Notes under the pieces: generated by a model
The model's input: the letters and a program-made list of their open reading frames with translations, nothing else
Database searches by the model: none
What the model was told of the DNA's origin: nothing
Assembly: GCF_964355755.1 (NCBI RefSeq)
Contig: NC_092670.1
Span: forward strand, 7,997,201-8,061,200
DNA from: Antedon mediterranea
Lineage: Eukaryota > Echinodermata > Crinoidea > Comatulida > Antedonidae
DNA: 64,000 nt
Direction: 5' to 3'
Shown: positions 13,201-26,200 of the stretch, one piece after another
Layout of the letters: each line of letters begins with the position of its first letter
How positions within the stretch are numbered: the stretch's first letter is position 1
Program-made: the position numbers and the translations under genes

Positions 13201-16200
13201 TAAAAAAAAGTAATGAGGACTTGCAGTGTAAATTTCTTTCTGGATGTTTTACTTTAATCTTTTGATTTAAGTTTTTTGCTTATTTTATTTGTATTTCTAT
13301 TGAGATCCAGCTACTGATACATACAGCATTGTCATTTTTCAATTTTCTATTGATTTACAAATCAAGTAATGATGATATGTGCAGTCAATATTATTGTATG
13401 CTGATGGTAGTGCTGGTGATGGAAGTGGTAACAATGATGATAGGGTGAAAGCTAATAATGCTTGAGACTAGTGTTAGTAGCAAACTAGTGTTTGCAAACT
13501 CTGAGTTAGCCACAGTTTGGAAAAGGTTGTGTTTACTGTAGGCCATTCATCCAAGGCAATCCAACAACAGGATGCTGAGCTTGCCTTGCCAAGTTAGAAA
13601 CTCGTAACAGTCCTTTAAACTTATGTCTGGCTGAGACAAATATCAATAGTACTGTACTATATACATATTCTATGCACTGTGTCTGTTAACCAAACATTTG
13701 AGGAAGCCAATTGGCCAATTGAAATCCAGTCACAAATTTAGGGGGCTTGAAAATGATCAAATCCTTTGATCTCCAGAGCTCAGCATTCTGTCATTAGATT
13801 GCTTTGGTCCATCTGAGGTGCACATAACTACACTTCTCACTGGAAAACTCAAAGTTTGCAAACAAAGGTCTGCTAGGTATAAAACTTTATAACCGATTCA
13901 CAAGTGTATACCAACCTAGCTTGGTATTCATGGTCCAACTCATTGAAATGTCTCAAGTAAAGTCTACCATATGATGACCTGCAATTGTAAGTAAAAGTTT
14001 AAGTCAACAATACATAATACTTTATGTCACCCATATACACATGAAATACTCTAGACAAACAAAGTATTTTCTTTGATTTGATGTGCACTAAACATGGAAA
14101 TTCCAAACCATGAAGGTAGCACCATAAACATGTAAAAATACTTAGTATATCCTATGTGTTTCTTCAAATAACAAATTTAGGCCTAAATACAGGTCAAATT
14201 AGCAATTGAAATTATGCTACCCATCTCTTGTATGATCAACAGTGAAAACTCATGAGGTAGATTTTGCTATGCACACATGACATCACAGCAATTTACGGTG
14301 ACGGCTGTACGAGGGCATGGCAAAATCACAAATTTTGCAATTTTTTTTTTTGTATTATTATGAATTCACGATTGATTGAATATGAAAAAGTTCACAAAAA
14401 ATAAGTTGATATGTAAGAAGAATATGATCTCATATCTTGGTTGTTTGCTTGATGAAGACCTGTCTGGAGAATCTATGGTTCAAAAAGTTCTTAGTAAGAC
14501 TAATTCAAGACTTAAATTTTTGTATAGACATTCTGCATGTCTAAATTTCTTTTCTCGTAAAATTCTATGTTCGGCACTGATCACTTGTCACTTTGACTAT
14601 GCATGTTGCTCCTGGTTTTCCGGTGTTTCTAAAAAACTTAAACAAAGACTCCAAACCAGTCAAAATAAAGTTGCTAGGTTTATATTAAATAAAAATAATC
14701 GTGCACATATTGGTAAAGACGAACTGAACCAAATCGGTCAATTATGTCTAGAGGATAGAATTTGCCAACTCAAACTTAATCATGTTCATAAGATTTTTTA
14801 TGGAAAATCAGTACCTTATTTGACTGAAAAGTTTCAAAGAGTTTCATCTAACCACCATTATATGACTAGAAGTAGTGTCAATGGTTTTTCAGTTCCTAAA
14901 TCTGATAGTCAGATATCTAAAACGTTTTATTATACAGGCATAAAGGCATGGAATAACCTACCTCATTCCATTCAACAAATAGAAAACAAATTTAATTTTA
15001 AGAAAAATGTTAAATCACATTTCTGTTCTACCAAATAATTTTATAAGTCAATCATAATCTTTAATTTAACTTGTTTTTTATATTATTGTTTTTGTAATAT
15101 TTACGTGTTTAATGCAATACTTTGTAATGTTTATATTTTTTATTTTAGATTGTAAAAGGATCCCAATGGAAATAAGCTGATAAGCTTTTTGGGCTATCCT
15201 GGAAAGTCTTTTATAAATGTATTATTTGTAATGTCCGTAATTTGTGTTATCACTTTGTATGTATTTTTTATGATGATTTTCCAAATAAATTCAAATCAAA
15301 TCAAATCAAATCACAAGAAACAAAAAATCATTTAATTAACTAATTAATACATTGTCAAAATATGGTTCTCGGTAAAGTTGTCCTTTAGTAAATTATTTCT
15401 TACCACTTTCTTGCACCGAGGAGTGCTGGATCTCTTTTTATCAGGTCCGCATAATGGAAAAATGAATACAAAACTTGCCATAGAAGAATAAATGGGCAGA
15501 GTACAAAGTTTGCAATGCCAATCCACAGAATGTGTTTAGATAATCTAATAAAAAGATAGATAACACAGATTAGTATGGTCACAGTTATCGAACATTTTTA
15601 AGTGTCAGTAAAATTTGTTCTAAGCAATGGTAATGCGACACCAATCTCGTGAAGCTCCATCATATGTATGAGAATGCTTAGGTCAGAACACAATACATCG
15701 TGAGAATCAAGATAAAATATGTTTGTCCGCACTGCACAATGTTTTAATTTTTGTCTAGTTTAAAGCTTTGTCTGCACTATCAAACTTTACTTTATGTGAC
15801 AACAAAATTTTATGTGCCCATAAATGGATATGATGATGTCATATCACTATCATATTTGGGCACATCACCACCATATCTAAACACATACACACTTTTGTTG
15901 TCAAACTAGTTTGATAGTGTAGACAGAGCTTATAACATTTATCAATACCGATCAAAGTTTCACTTACTCTTCTGCCAATTTTTCTCTGTTAGAAGATCGT
16001 TTAAACTCCTCACGCAAATGCCAATAATTCTTGAATGGCGCCCATGGTCCCCCTTGATAACAACAACAAAACTATCATTTATTAGCAAGAAAATATAATA
16101 TGAGCATTGTGCAAAGAAGAAAGAAAAAGCAAAATTCATAAATATTAAAATAGTAAATTTGTAATGGGGAGGCTTTGCATGAATTTTTAAAAGAAAAACA

Positions 16201-19200
16201 ATTATTAAAATACTTACAAAATAATATTATCTCAAGATTGTATTTCAGTCCATTAGACAGATATACACTGAAATAAATTACATTTTATTAATAAATTATA
16301 AACATGCTATTCACATAAAGATGCTCTTTCTTTTAAATACATAAACCAATGGGATGCATTATGGAATATATCTGTTTTCCATTACTCTATATTTATTCAT
16401 TCACAACTTGTTATTATTCAATCTTATAGCCTCTTGATTGACTCACTTCATTAATCTGATTGGCTCAATGCATAACTAATCTGATTGGCTCAATGCATAA
16501 CTAATCTGATTGACTCACTGATTGGATGTGACTATTTCATTTCATTCATTTTATTCATCAAAAAAACATAAAAATCACAAAACATGTCAAAGAAAGATAA
16601 AATGCTAAAAGATGAAAAGGATCAACAACAAAAACTAAAAGCTTGTACAAGGTTGAAGACCTAAAAAAACTAACAGCTAAAACTATAAAAGGATATATAA
16701 AATATATTAACATATAAAAAATAAAATAACAATGACATCGGCAGAATTTAAGATTTGTACTTATTAATTAGATTCAACTTATACAATTTTTTAAAAACAT
16801 TGATGGATTTTGCATTTTTAATAGTCATATCTAAGTTGTTCCAGACATGAGGACCCGAAACAGCAATACTATGACTTGTAGAAACTAGTCTTCAAAGAGG
16901 AGGTCGAAGTTTACATTTTCCTCTAGTATTGTACTTATGACCATTACCATCAGTAAAATTTTTAAGGTTTAAAAATCGTAAATCAGGATATTTCAATATT
17001 CGGAACATAAAAATGCCAATTTGGTAATTATGAATATCGTCAATTTTTAATACATTATGTATGTAGAAGAGAGGACTTGTTGGTGCACGGTAATCAGACC
17101 AAGTTATAGCTCGTATCGCTTTTTTCTGGAGTTTAACAAGTTTATCAGTATAAGAAGCATATGAATTAAACCAAATAATGTTACAATAGCTGATAAGAGG
17201 TTGCATAAGTGACTTATAGATTGAAAGGAGTGCACTTAAAGGAAGGTAGTGATGAATTTTGAAAAGTAAACTAACATATTTAGATATTTTTGAAGTAGTG
17301 AGATCAATATGTGTTTTAAAATTAACAAATTCGTCAACAAAGACTTCTAAAAACTTATAGTAATTTGTTTGGGATATAGATTTATCAGCAATTTTAATGG
17401 ATATATTATTAACATTAATTTTACTTCTTTTAGTTTAAAACTATTTTAAAACTCCCTCATTGGCTGACTATTTGTAACTCATTGGCGAACTCCTAAAAGG
17501 TTGCTAATATATTTATTTATGAATTAATAAATGTGGAAAAATATGTAATGTTTATTACTTAATAAAATAAGTGCATTATACTCACACTTCACCTAGAAAG
17601 GGAACTCTAAACTTAAGAGGTAATAGAGATTTATTAACCATAGCAACCATGTAATTCTTAAATCGCAAAATTCTGTGGTAGATATCTGTAAATAATAGAA
17701 ATAAAAGAAGAGTTATAAATAATTGGAACAAATATTTTAGATTATTTATCTGGTATTTAGATACTATTATAACGGTGGGTGTCAAAGACTTGGATGGAAA
17801 AAATAAAGATACTTGTTGGTATCCACAGTGTTCTTGGGTGGGTATGCTGAAATTAGGCAAAAAACAGTTACATCCATGGGTTTGTGTTTTAAATTAAATT
17901 ATAGTGACATTACATTAACAGACCCATGTGGGGGTCGAGGTTCCTATTTGTGTGAAGTTATGGGTTTGTGTTTATTGGTGTGAACATATTATTATCTGTA
18001 CTGGTGAGTGGGATCCTAAAAAAGACTTATCACTGACCTAACTCTGTTAAATCTTCTTTGTGTATACACATCCTCTGTTCAATTTGCACACGTTGCACTC
18101 TCTGAAGAACACTATGCCAAGTGTGATTTGGTAAATCATCCTACAATGTCAATTGAACAAATAATCTTTTTTAATTAAATAATTGATTAATATTCATACT
18201 GATATTGAACTCTCATTTCCACAAAAGTGAGTCATTATTTCTTGAAAAGAATTTATAGAATTATTAAAGTTTACGAGTCTTGGAATTACAGGCCAAGGCT
18301 ACTGTAACTCTAAGGTAATGTTTATTTGTAATAGTAATTGGAAGTACTGCTAATTTTAGTGCTGCTATTGCTATTTTTAGTGCTGCTATTGCTATATTTA
18401 GTGCTGCTATTGCTATTTTTAGCACTGATATTTCTATTTTTAGCACTGATATTTCTATTTTTAGTGCTGCTATTGCTATTTTTAGTGCTGCTATTGCTAT
18501 ATTTAGTGCTGATATTTCTATTTTTAGCACTGATATTTCTATTTTTAGCACTGATATTGCTATTTTTAGCACTGCTATTGCTATTTTTAGCACTGATATT
18601 TCTATTTTTAGCACTGATATTTCTATTTTTAGCACTGCTATTGCTATTTTTAGCACTGATATTGCTATTTTTGGTGCTGCTATTGTTATTAATAAAATGG
18701 TGTGAAAATAAACACTTGAGTACAAAAAATTAAACAAAAGAACTTACAGTTTGAATTTTGAGAGCAGTAAGAAAGAAGGAGCGTATTTCCCAATACTTCA
18801 ATGCATTGTAGACGACACGGGTGAAACGATGCAACCAAAAAATGATTGCTATTATTAAACTGATAACTAATACTGGATCTAAACTATAAAAAAAAAATTT
18901 AAAAAAAGATTTAACATGATAAACCTATATAAATAATATAAACATAAATGGTATTCATCACTGGATTTTCCAAGATATAGGCACATACTGTAATTATTAA
19001 TGTTAATCTAAATATTCTAAAATGAATATGAACATCAACAGAGACCAGGGAGGACATGAACTGAGCCACATCTACGATGACTTAATAAAAAGGGACACCC
19101 GAGCATCCAAAGGGGGACACCAGCAGAAAGCTGAACATCAGACGAGAGATGGCGCAATTCACCGAACTATGACGAATGACAGAACATCATGTCAACGTCA

Positions 19201-21629
19201 TTTGCGTGACCAAGGCTACTGAAGTAGCTGAAACGTAGCAAGTAAGTACATTGTCGACTGGTTTAACCAAAAAGTTAACATTTATTTACTAAATATTCTA
19301 AATATATTATTACAAAATAATATTGTAAGACAGATATAAAAAGGTATACAAGTCAACATGTACATGTACAAATTAGTTCTTTATCTAGAGATAGACTAGT
19401 TTGATATAGAAATTATATACTAATGTTAAAACAAACTTATAAATTAAGAAATTATAATAAAGACAAATTACAAACAAAGAGGTCATAGTGATAAGTTACA
19501 TAACAGAGCATTATCATTTTTACCATAAATACTGTAGAGAAGAAATTGAAAAACATGAAAAGTGTATTAGAAGAAAGCTACACCATACTTACTGACTAAA
19601 ACATTGGTTTAATGGTTCAATTGTATCTGATATTGTTGTTTTGTTGTGTAAACCGTTTACTTTTTCACCAAACAGTACAGGATAATTAACACATTGTAGC
19701 ATGAATAACGAGAACATCACAATGAATATAAATTGCCTAAAATAAAAAAAAAGGTTATTATTATTGTTCGAATGGTTTCTATATTGAATTTGAAATTTAA
19801 CGAAAAGCACATGTTTAATAAAGTGTGAAATATCTACTAGCCTATTTAAAATTCAAATTGCATTTATTTATGTCCAGAAGACAAAGAAATTAAACATTGA
19901 AATTTAAAAGCAATATAAATTGAGATTTTCTATGCATCAACATTATCACTCAATCAAGAAGTACCAACATTGAAAACAAGTTAGAGGTTTGGCTACTTTT
20001 AATAAGGATTGATAACAAGACTAGAGGTGACAGAATTATAGTAAAAATTAGTAAAAAAAAGGCTTTCAAGATGAGACAAAGCTTTACTGTATTTTCTTTC
20101 ACATATAAATAAACATGAAAATAAATTTACTACCAGGGCCTCTGTTAAACATGTTGTATACTTTTATTATTTACTACACAATAATATGACAAAAAAAAAA
20201 ATTATCTTACACAAGTTCTAATATTTGTGAGAGCATCATGCAGGCATAGCCATGTTTCTGATGGTACTGGTAAATGTAAACAAAACTATTAAGGTGAAAT
20301 TAGCTTTGAAAATAAAAACTTTTTTCATGAAAAGGATATTGGTTTATATTGTACAGTGAACGCTAACCTTTGGCATTATAGTTTCATGGAAAATTTTCAT
20401 TATGGAGAGTTTCGTTTTGGATAGTTGCTTTTAACTATGTAAATCTGTCTAGCAATTTAAAATAATTAAAACATTATGTATGATTTGAAAATAATGTTGC
20501 CTTTTAATTTTGGGCATTTTTTAAAAATTTTCCTGATTAAAATACAGACATCATTACAATCAACAATGTTTGAATACAGAGAACCTAATGTACTTACTCA
20601 TAGTATGGTGAAAGGGCTTACGTAGGCCCATATTGTGGAACAGATTTCTTAAGTGGATATAAAACAGCTTTTTTATTAAATTTGTTCTGCTGTACCCAGC
20701 ATAACAAATGCTGTTAGAAAAATTATTTGTTTATCTGCGCTATATAAAAAAAAGTTGATTCAGATACCGTGATATTTTCTAATGTTTATTTAATAGATTG
20801 TTTATCTTACAAAATTAATCCAATAAAAATTGAACAACATAAAAATTCAAAGGATATTCTAGTGAAAAATTCATCCAGGTTCTCAATATGATTCCATGGA
20901 GCTGAAAGAAAAAAGAACAATGCATGAATTTTATGGCTTACATTAGATTGGATAATACAATTGAAGTTGGGTAACTTATTACTGATAAGTTCACTATCAC
21001 ATTAAAATGAGGTTATCTTCATCTAGTAATATAAATGTAGGTGTGTAAAGTGAATGTTACAGTGTATTAACCTCAAATTGATGGACAGTAGTGCCAGATA
21101 TGTGAGGAACGTGCAAGGAGATACTTAAAGTATGGTAGGCTACAATGCAAATGTCAAGCCATCTGATGTACGGAACAGTATAATGCTATAAATAATTTCT
21201 TTGTTTGGAACTTTTTTAATTCTTCTATGAACTGTTCTGAAGTAGAACAAAAACCAGAGTCCTGATGGTCGTATTGAACAATCACACTTACTCTATGTGA
21301 GATATTTGACTTAAATACTGAATATTTTATTTAAATAATTTTTATTATGAAACTCAATAAATATAATATATAATTTCTCTTGTGGTAATGCAAATTATGT
21401 TTAGTGTGTGTGTTACCATGTGTACACTTTTTACAACAAATTAAGTGAATTTATTTTTTACAGCAATTTTAGAACAATTGTGAATTAATTATTGTATTAA
21501 GTCTGTACTTATTTCACCTTTTCCATTATCAGGAACATGATGGTCCAAGACATTTCTTTCATCTGGTGGTGAATCATCGTCGTCATGGAAGGTTTCCAGT
21601 CTTCGATACCCTGTCTCTAGATGTTCCAT
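7215..21629 (-). CDS. ATG9A: ATG9, autophagy-related protein 9 lipid scramblase (22 coding exons)
   Basis: Exons (minus): 21629-21518, 20901-20858, 20275-20211, 19736-19593, 18883-18748, 18140-18038, 17685-17586, 16267-16218, 16052-15968, 15544-15404, 13978-13916, 13183-13109, 12995-12886, 12630-12590, 12246-12112, 11781-11602, 11168-11085, 10586-10520, 10191-10103, 9957-9764, 9288-9147, 7424-7215. The join keeps one frame for 789 residues (human ATG9A 839). ATG9 is the multispanning scramblase of autophagy seed vesicles, working with the lipid-transfer protein ATG2. Recognised landmarks are DIYHRILRFKNYMVAMVNKS, ILWIGIANFVLCPF, FFAGSILAVL, YDEDVLTVEHVLT, IHYMPDNWKGNAH, FSQLFQYKF and the C-terminal SAMYMHQ. 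The start gives MEHLETGYRRLE, close to other ATG9 N-termini. All introns are GT-AG except intron 2. Vertebrates have ATG9A and ATG9B; the symbol follows the family and the paralogue is not resolved. Confidence 0.94.
7992..8036. repeat. Inverted repeat / hairpin in ATG9 intron
   Basis: The arms AGATGGTAC and GTACCATCT flank the core GCTCGCTTCGCTCGT, giving a strong hairpin. It resembles the end of a dispersed inverted-repeat element, but no matching second terminus is certain (a weaker TATACCATCGAG lies near 9025). Confidence 0.4.
10379..10470. repeat. Two-copy tandem repeat in ATG9 intron
   Basis: Two near-identical units of about 42 bases share ACCACTTAACCTAATCA and TCTTGCCATTCGC. They lie in intron 18. 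The surrounding 10320-10510 sequence is rich in CCCCTGACCTC words. Confidence 0.55.
10727..10790 (+). repeat. tRNA-like SINE fragment
   Basis: The A-box-like TAGCTTAGTGGTTTAACTGG is followed by a weak B box (AGTTCAAAT). It abuts a MITE copy starting near 10793. It is probably a decayed tRNA-derived SINE. Confidence 0.3.
10793..10932. mobile_element. MITE, complete copy
   Basis: The two ends AGCTCCGTCACTATCAAA and TTTGATAGTGTAGACAGAGCT are inverted repeats around about 100 bases that include GATGATGTC and a NNCATATTTAGGAACATCAC word shared with the other copies. No transposase is encoded. It lies in an ATG9 intron. The target-site duplication is not clear because the ends themselves are TTAAGCTC-like. 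Confidence 0.65.
14376..15312 (+). mobile_element. Non-LTR retrotransposon 3' fragment (CR1/L2-like RT C-terminus)
   Basis: An open frame to 15038 encodes the typical post-catalytic region of a LINE reverse transcriptase: YLGCLLDEDLSGES, CHFDYACCSW, KLKQRLQTSQNKVARFIL and KAWNNLPHSI. The catalytic core is missing, so this is a 5'-truncated copy. After the stop come about 240 bases of 3' UTR with AATAAA and a tail of AAATC repeats ending near 15312, where reverse transcription began. It lies in intron 10 of ATG9, opposite in orientation to the gene. The frame begins at a non-ATG codon because the copy is truncated. Confidence 0.85.
15762..15932. mobile_element. MITE, complete copy
   Basis: Inverted ends AAGCTTTGTCTGCACTATCA and TTTGATAGTGTAGACAGAGC flank about 130 bases with the shared words GATGATGTCATATCACTA and GGGCACATCAC. 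This copy is longer than its relatives because the CATATCTAAACACA part is partly repeated. It lies in intron 9 of ATG9. Confidence 0.65.
16425..16530. repeat. Short tandem repeat (27-bp unit)
   Basis: The words AATCTGATTGGCTCAATGCA and TAACT repeat about three times, the last copy degenerate. It lies in intron 7 of ATG9. Confidence 0.55.
16560..17430 (-). mobile_element. Non-LTR retrotransposon 3' fragment (decayed)
   Basis: On the minus strand an open stretch encodes a LINE reverse-transcriptase tail, with YKSLMQPLISYCNIIWFNSY, KLVKLQKKAIRAIT, APLFYIHNVLKIDDIHNYQ-type order and GIFMFRILKYPDL. A stop in the KLRPPL region, followed in another frame by HVWNNLD and NVFKKLYKLN, shows a frameshift, so the copy is dead. 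It lacks the catalytic core and lies in intron 7 of ATG9, in the same orientation as the gene. Confidence 0.75.
18345..18690. repeat. 21-bp minisatellite in ATG9 intron 5
   Basis: About sixteen units of TTTTTAGCACTGATATTTCTA and the variant TTTTTAGTGCTGCTATTGCTA are interspersed. The 21-base period contains no stop on either strand, which leaves long spurious open frames of heptad pattern. It lies between ATG9 exons 5 and 6 and is not coding. Confidence 0.85.
19022..19275 (+). mobile_element. Retroelement 3' fragment, Penelope-like candidate
   Basis: A short open frame encodes NINRDQGGHELSHIYDDLI, which resembles the tail after the GIY-YIG endonuclease of Penelope-like elements (an NRD-G-x-L-x-x-Y pattern). 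It continues with degraded ASKGGHQQKAEHQTRD. It is followed by CTGAAGTAGCTGAAACGTAG. No catalytic domain remains. The family call is from memory and uncertain. It lies in intron 4 of ATG9. Confidence 0.45.
20276..20857 (-). other. U12-type AT-AC intron of ATG9 (intron 2)
   Basis: The exon upstream ends TTCACTAGA and the intron begins ATATCCTTT, the exact minor-spliceosome AT-AC donor. At the other end CCTTAAT, a match to the U12 branch-site consensus, lies 13 bases before an AC terminus (GTTTAC), after which the exon continues ATTTACCAG. The join FFTR-IYQYHQK reproduces the ATG9 family sequence (FFSRVYNLHQK in vertebrates). There is no usable GT donor near the exon end. Length 582 bases. Confidence 0.9.
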
Positions 21630-23263
21630 CTTTCCCTACGTTTAACACCCACTCCAAGAATCACCACTTCTGTTGTTTAATGGTTACTAAAAAAGTAAAT
21701 AAAAAATAATAATTTGGTATATACAAACAAATGCAGTTGCAGATTTGAAGTTTAGTCCATAAGCATGGACATTCAGTACCAAACAAACCAGATAATTATT
21801 TAATTTTAAAAATTTGTTGGCAAAAAAATATTTAAGATTTATTTATTAATTTAAAACATTTAAATAAAAAAAACAATAATTCAAAGATGTTTACAAAACA
21901 GATTTGAGCAAATAATATTTTTTTTTTTTAAGATTTATTAATTTAAAACATTTATATAAAGAATTGGCAACTCTCAACATTTTAAAATCATGCCTTAATT
22001 GTGTGTGATTTCAACAATGGAAATTGTGCAAGAACCAATTATGATAAATTAAAATTCTGTGACATTTCTTGTTACAAGTATTAATTACTTTCATTTTGCT
22101 TATAACCAATTATGAGTAATTTTGTCATCCGATTTCTCATTTCTCTGACTAAAAAACCCAAAATTTAAATGCTGTGAACGTTTTTTAAATTATTACTTGC
22201 ATTTATGCTTATAAATATGCACAGTGTAGGCCTATAACTTAATTGTTTGTTTATATAAAATTATAGACATTCATAATAACACAGTTTGCTTATAAATATT
22301 TACAGAGTATAACTTAACTTTTTAATCATTGAGTTATATAAGATTGTAAGCATAATTATTAACATTTAATAATAACAATTTAATTACTTAAATGCTTTGT
22401 CTCTCTTTACAGTCTCACTCAGTCTTTGTTTGCTTTTTTTATGTGTTTGCATACTTTTTGAGGTACTTACTGACTTAAATTAAAATATAATTTTATATAG
22501 GCCTAATAGGCGAGTGATGATATTGATAATACAGTAAGTAATAGAAGTACTTAAAATTATTATAAGAGGATTGGGACTAAGCCTAGCTAGCCTTCTACTC
22601 TAGCAGTATTTTAGGCCTATACACACTTACTATCTAGCCTAAGCCTAGAGTCTACTCTATGAATGGTTTTTGGCCAGGCACACAGGCCAAACAACAAGCA
22701 GTCAGTCACAACAACAAAACAAGAAAACTTCGTTTGCGAGTTCATTTTATTTAGCTATAAATAATTGTATAATTTTTCATATAATAAGATGCACAGTTCA
22801 CTGTTATTAGCTACACTGTGTTATAAATGAAGTGGAACTATTACTTACTGCATTTATAGTTATGTTTTATGATGAATATAAATAGAAAAGGACGTAAAAT
22901 CCGTTTTCTCAATAAAATACCAGTGACGAAATGTTTACAAATTATATTGACCTTTAGCCTAGATTAAGGAACGGCAAAATTTTATTAATTATTTTAACAG
23001 TGTAAAATAGAAATTAAATAATAAAAAATATTATAAGGTTCTATAATACTCTAAAACTATTAATCTAATCAGTTAAGAGAAAGTAACATATTTTTTTTAA
23101 CCAACAAAATACAAATTGATTTCTTGTTTAACCTTTGCCCTGTTCGTTACGGTTGAGAGAATTTTTAAGAAAAAAAGAAGGATTCAAACGAAAACGATCG
23201 AGTTGAAAATATCTTTTTCAGTTATTAATTAAGCCATAATATTATACTTATTTAAAGAGTAAA
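21630..23263. promoter_or_regulatory. Divergent intergenic region between ATG9 and CNOT9
   Basis: The two start codons lie 1.6 kb apart on opposite strands, so this interval must hold both promoters and 5' UTRs unless distal exons lie elsewhere. An AACAACAG acceptor-like site just above the ATG9 start (near 21655) suggests a 5' UTR intron. AGGCCTA-rich sequence lies at 22600-22650. No TATA box is evident. A shared bidirectional promoter is inference from layout. Confidence 0.45.
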
Positions 23264-26200
23264 ATGCACTCACTCACGAGTGTGCAACAGGTATTTTATG
23301 TTTATTTTGTTTTAATAATAGATAATGATCTCCCTACCTAGTTTTTAGGCTAAATTAATATCGTGAGTGAGTCAGTCGAACTGTTTTACTGTTGGCTGCG
23401 TAGGCCTAAGCCTGTAGGCCTAGGCTAGCCCAGGGCCTATCTAGGCTAGGCTAGCCTGGAATCAGGCTTTAATGACCATTTCGGCCAAGGGACGGCTAAT
23501 CCAGAGACTTTTCGGCCAAAGTTGCTTGGGCCATTTTTGACTCAAATGGTGAGGGCCGAAAGTGATGCAGTGATGATAATTGATGATTGTGTAATGGTAT
23601 ACTGTAGTAGTAGGATGTGCAATTCCAAAGTGCAAAAGGATTTTCTTTGTGCAATTTAAATCAAAATACTCAATTTAAATAGTATTTGATCAAACAAAAT
23701 ATCAATAACCTTACTTATATTATATCAGGTACATTGATATTAAATAATGCAACAAATCATAATATTATTTGTTAGGCCTAGCCTAGCCCTAATATTAAAT
23801 AACTTAACAGAATAACATTTTTAATTAAATATAAAATAAACCTGGTACTGGCCTATTATAGGCAATATATAGACCACTACCGACTGAGACTACTGTCTGT
23901 ACCATGAACCCTAGAGACTAATTAGGCTAATTGAGAACGCTGACAGAACAATAATACAAATTTGTTTCCATACTTCATATTACAGAGACTTGGTACAACA
24001 GCTATTCCAAATACAAATACACCGCCAACATTAGCTCCAGTTGATAGAGAAAAAATCTACCAATGGATTGTGGAACTAACCAGTCCAGACACAAGAGAAA
24101 ATGCACTATTAGAATTAAGGTAAAGTTCTGAATAAATCCACATATTTTTTTACTTTTTGTCGAGGTCCCCTGGGTTTAGCCAATGAGTGCTCGTAATTGT
24201 TATGCCACTGTACTTAGTCATAAAATTATGATTATTTATTATTTCATTTTTGTTTGCAGTAAAAAGCGTGAGGTTGTACCCGACTTGGCTCCTATGTTAT
24301 GGCACTCATTCGGTACAGTCGCAGCTTTACTTCAAGAAATTGTCAATATTTATCCTTTTATAAACCCACCAAGTTTAACAGTAAGTGTAGATATTTTCAA
24401 ACTATATACTGTGATGGACAAAATATCTTAAAGTCTCTAGTAGTAGTTCATCTTAATTTTGTTTTATAGTCATATGGTTTTAGGATAGATTTAGATTTTT
24501 GGTTTTCTTTCAAGTATTTTTTGTTGTATATGGAATTTTTATTCTGAAATAAAGTGATCACTATTGTGACAAGTGTTTTTTCAATTCTTGACTTGATCCA
24601 GACTGCATACTTTTTATTTTGTATAATATATGTTGTTTTTCAGTCAGAAATAAATGTCTTATCAGTTAATCAATTCTGTAGTACCATTTTATCTGGTACA
24701 GTATTATTAACTGAAACGTTTTTATTCTTCTCTTGTAGGCTCATCAATCAAACAGAGTATGTAATGCATTGGCATTGTTGCAGTGTGTGGCCTCTCATCC
24801 AGAAACAAGATCAGCATTTTTACAAGGTTAGTTAGTAAATAGCTTTCACAATAGTTTATCTTATTTCTGGTTAGGCAAAGAACAATGGCTCTATTTCATC
24901 AATTACAGGTACACTTTATATTTTCCTAATAACTAATTAGAATAACTGTTTAAAAGGATTTCCCATACACTAATTGAATTTAGCTTAAAGCCTGGTTTCA
25001 CAGTCCATATAAAATAGTATTTATACAGTAGTAGTATACTGTAGTGTATTAAATGTCCTATATTTTAGTTTTACAACACAATATTACAAAAAGTCAATGT
25101 ATTTCAATGCTGTTAAAATACATTGACTTATAAATAAAAGAAATATAACCTTGAAATACTGTAAGATCAAAATAATTTTTAATACAAATATATTTTATAC
25201 TTTCAGCTCATATTCCTCTATTTCTTTATCCATTTTTGCATACGGTCAGCAAAACAAGACCTTTTGAATATCTCCGATTGACCAGTTTAGGGGTCATCGG
25301 AGCACTTGTAAAGGTAAGTCAAGGAGGAAAGTGGTATATTTTATCATTTAATATTATTGATAATATATTAGAATTGCACACAAAATGAATTACAAATTGT
25401 TATATTTGATAATTGTGTGTCGACTTGGTAATATTCGCATTTTAAAACCTGTTATACTTTTTATTAATAACATTTGATGGATCAGTTAATATAACAACTA
25501 TTATTGCAAAGTGCGACAGGTATCACAAAGTGCGATGATCATTACAAAAATAACCAACGTGAAATTCTGTTTTGTTTTTGTTTTACTAATGATTTATTTT
25601 AAATTTTTATAGACTGATGAACAAGAGGTGATAACTTTTCTACTTACAACTGAAATTATTCCACTTTGCTTAAGAATTATGGAAAGTGGCAGTGAATTAT
25701 CAAAAACGGTAAGCTATAGGTGCTTGACCTTTGACAAGATCACCTAACATTTATAATTTCAAAACTTTACTATACTGCATATCTTATCTGCAATAGTCAC
25801 TTCATTATCTCTCTGCTTCTATTCCTTATATCTATATTATCTTTTTGAATGTTAATACTAACATTATATAAACATACATTTAAATATTGCATCATATAAC
25901 TCTAAATAAAATATTCCTATCAGCTGAAAGTCATTGTTATAGTAAAAGTTATATCTTGGGTCCATTCTACAGTCACCATAGATTTACTTCTTTATCAGTA
26001 CTTTCTATGAAAGAATGATGAGTTTGGAACATAAACGCTAGTTGATCATTTCTAGTACCATTCTGAACTCAAACACCACCATCATCTTCTGATATTTAAA
26101 TATGCAATTTTTTATGATTTGCCAAATATAGACACTTTCTAAAATCCATACATATTTGCAGATGTATTATAGCTTTTATGTACTTTTCTTTTTCTTTGTT

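Noticed and set aside
18264-18737. 157- and 131-codon frames in the ATG9 intron
   Set aside because: Entirely made of the 21-base minisatellite.
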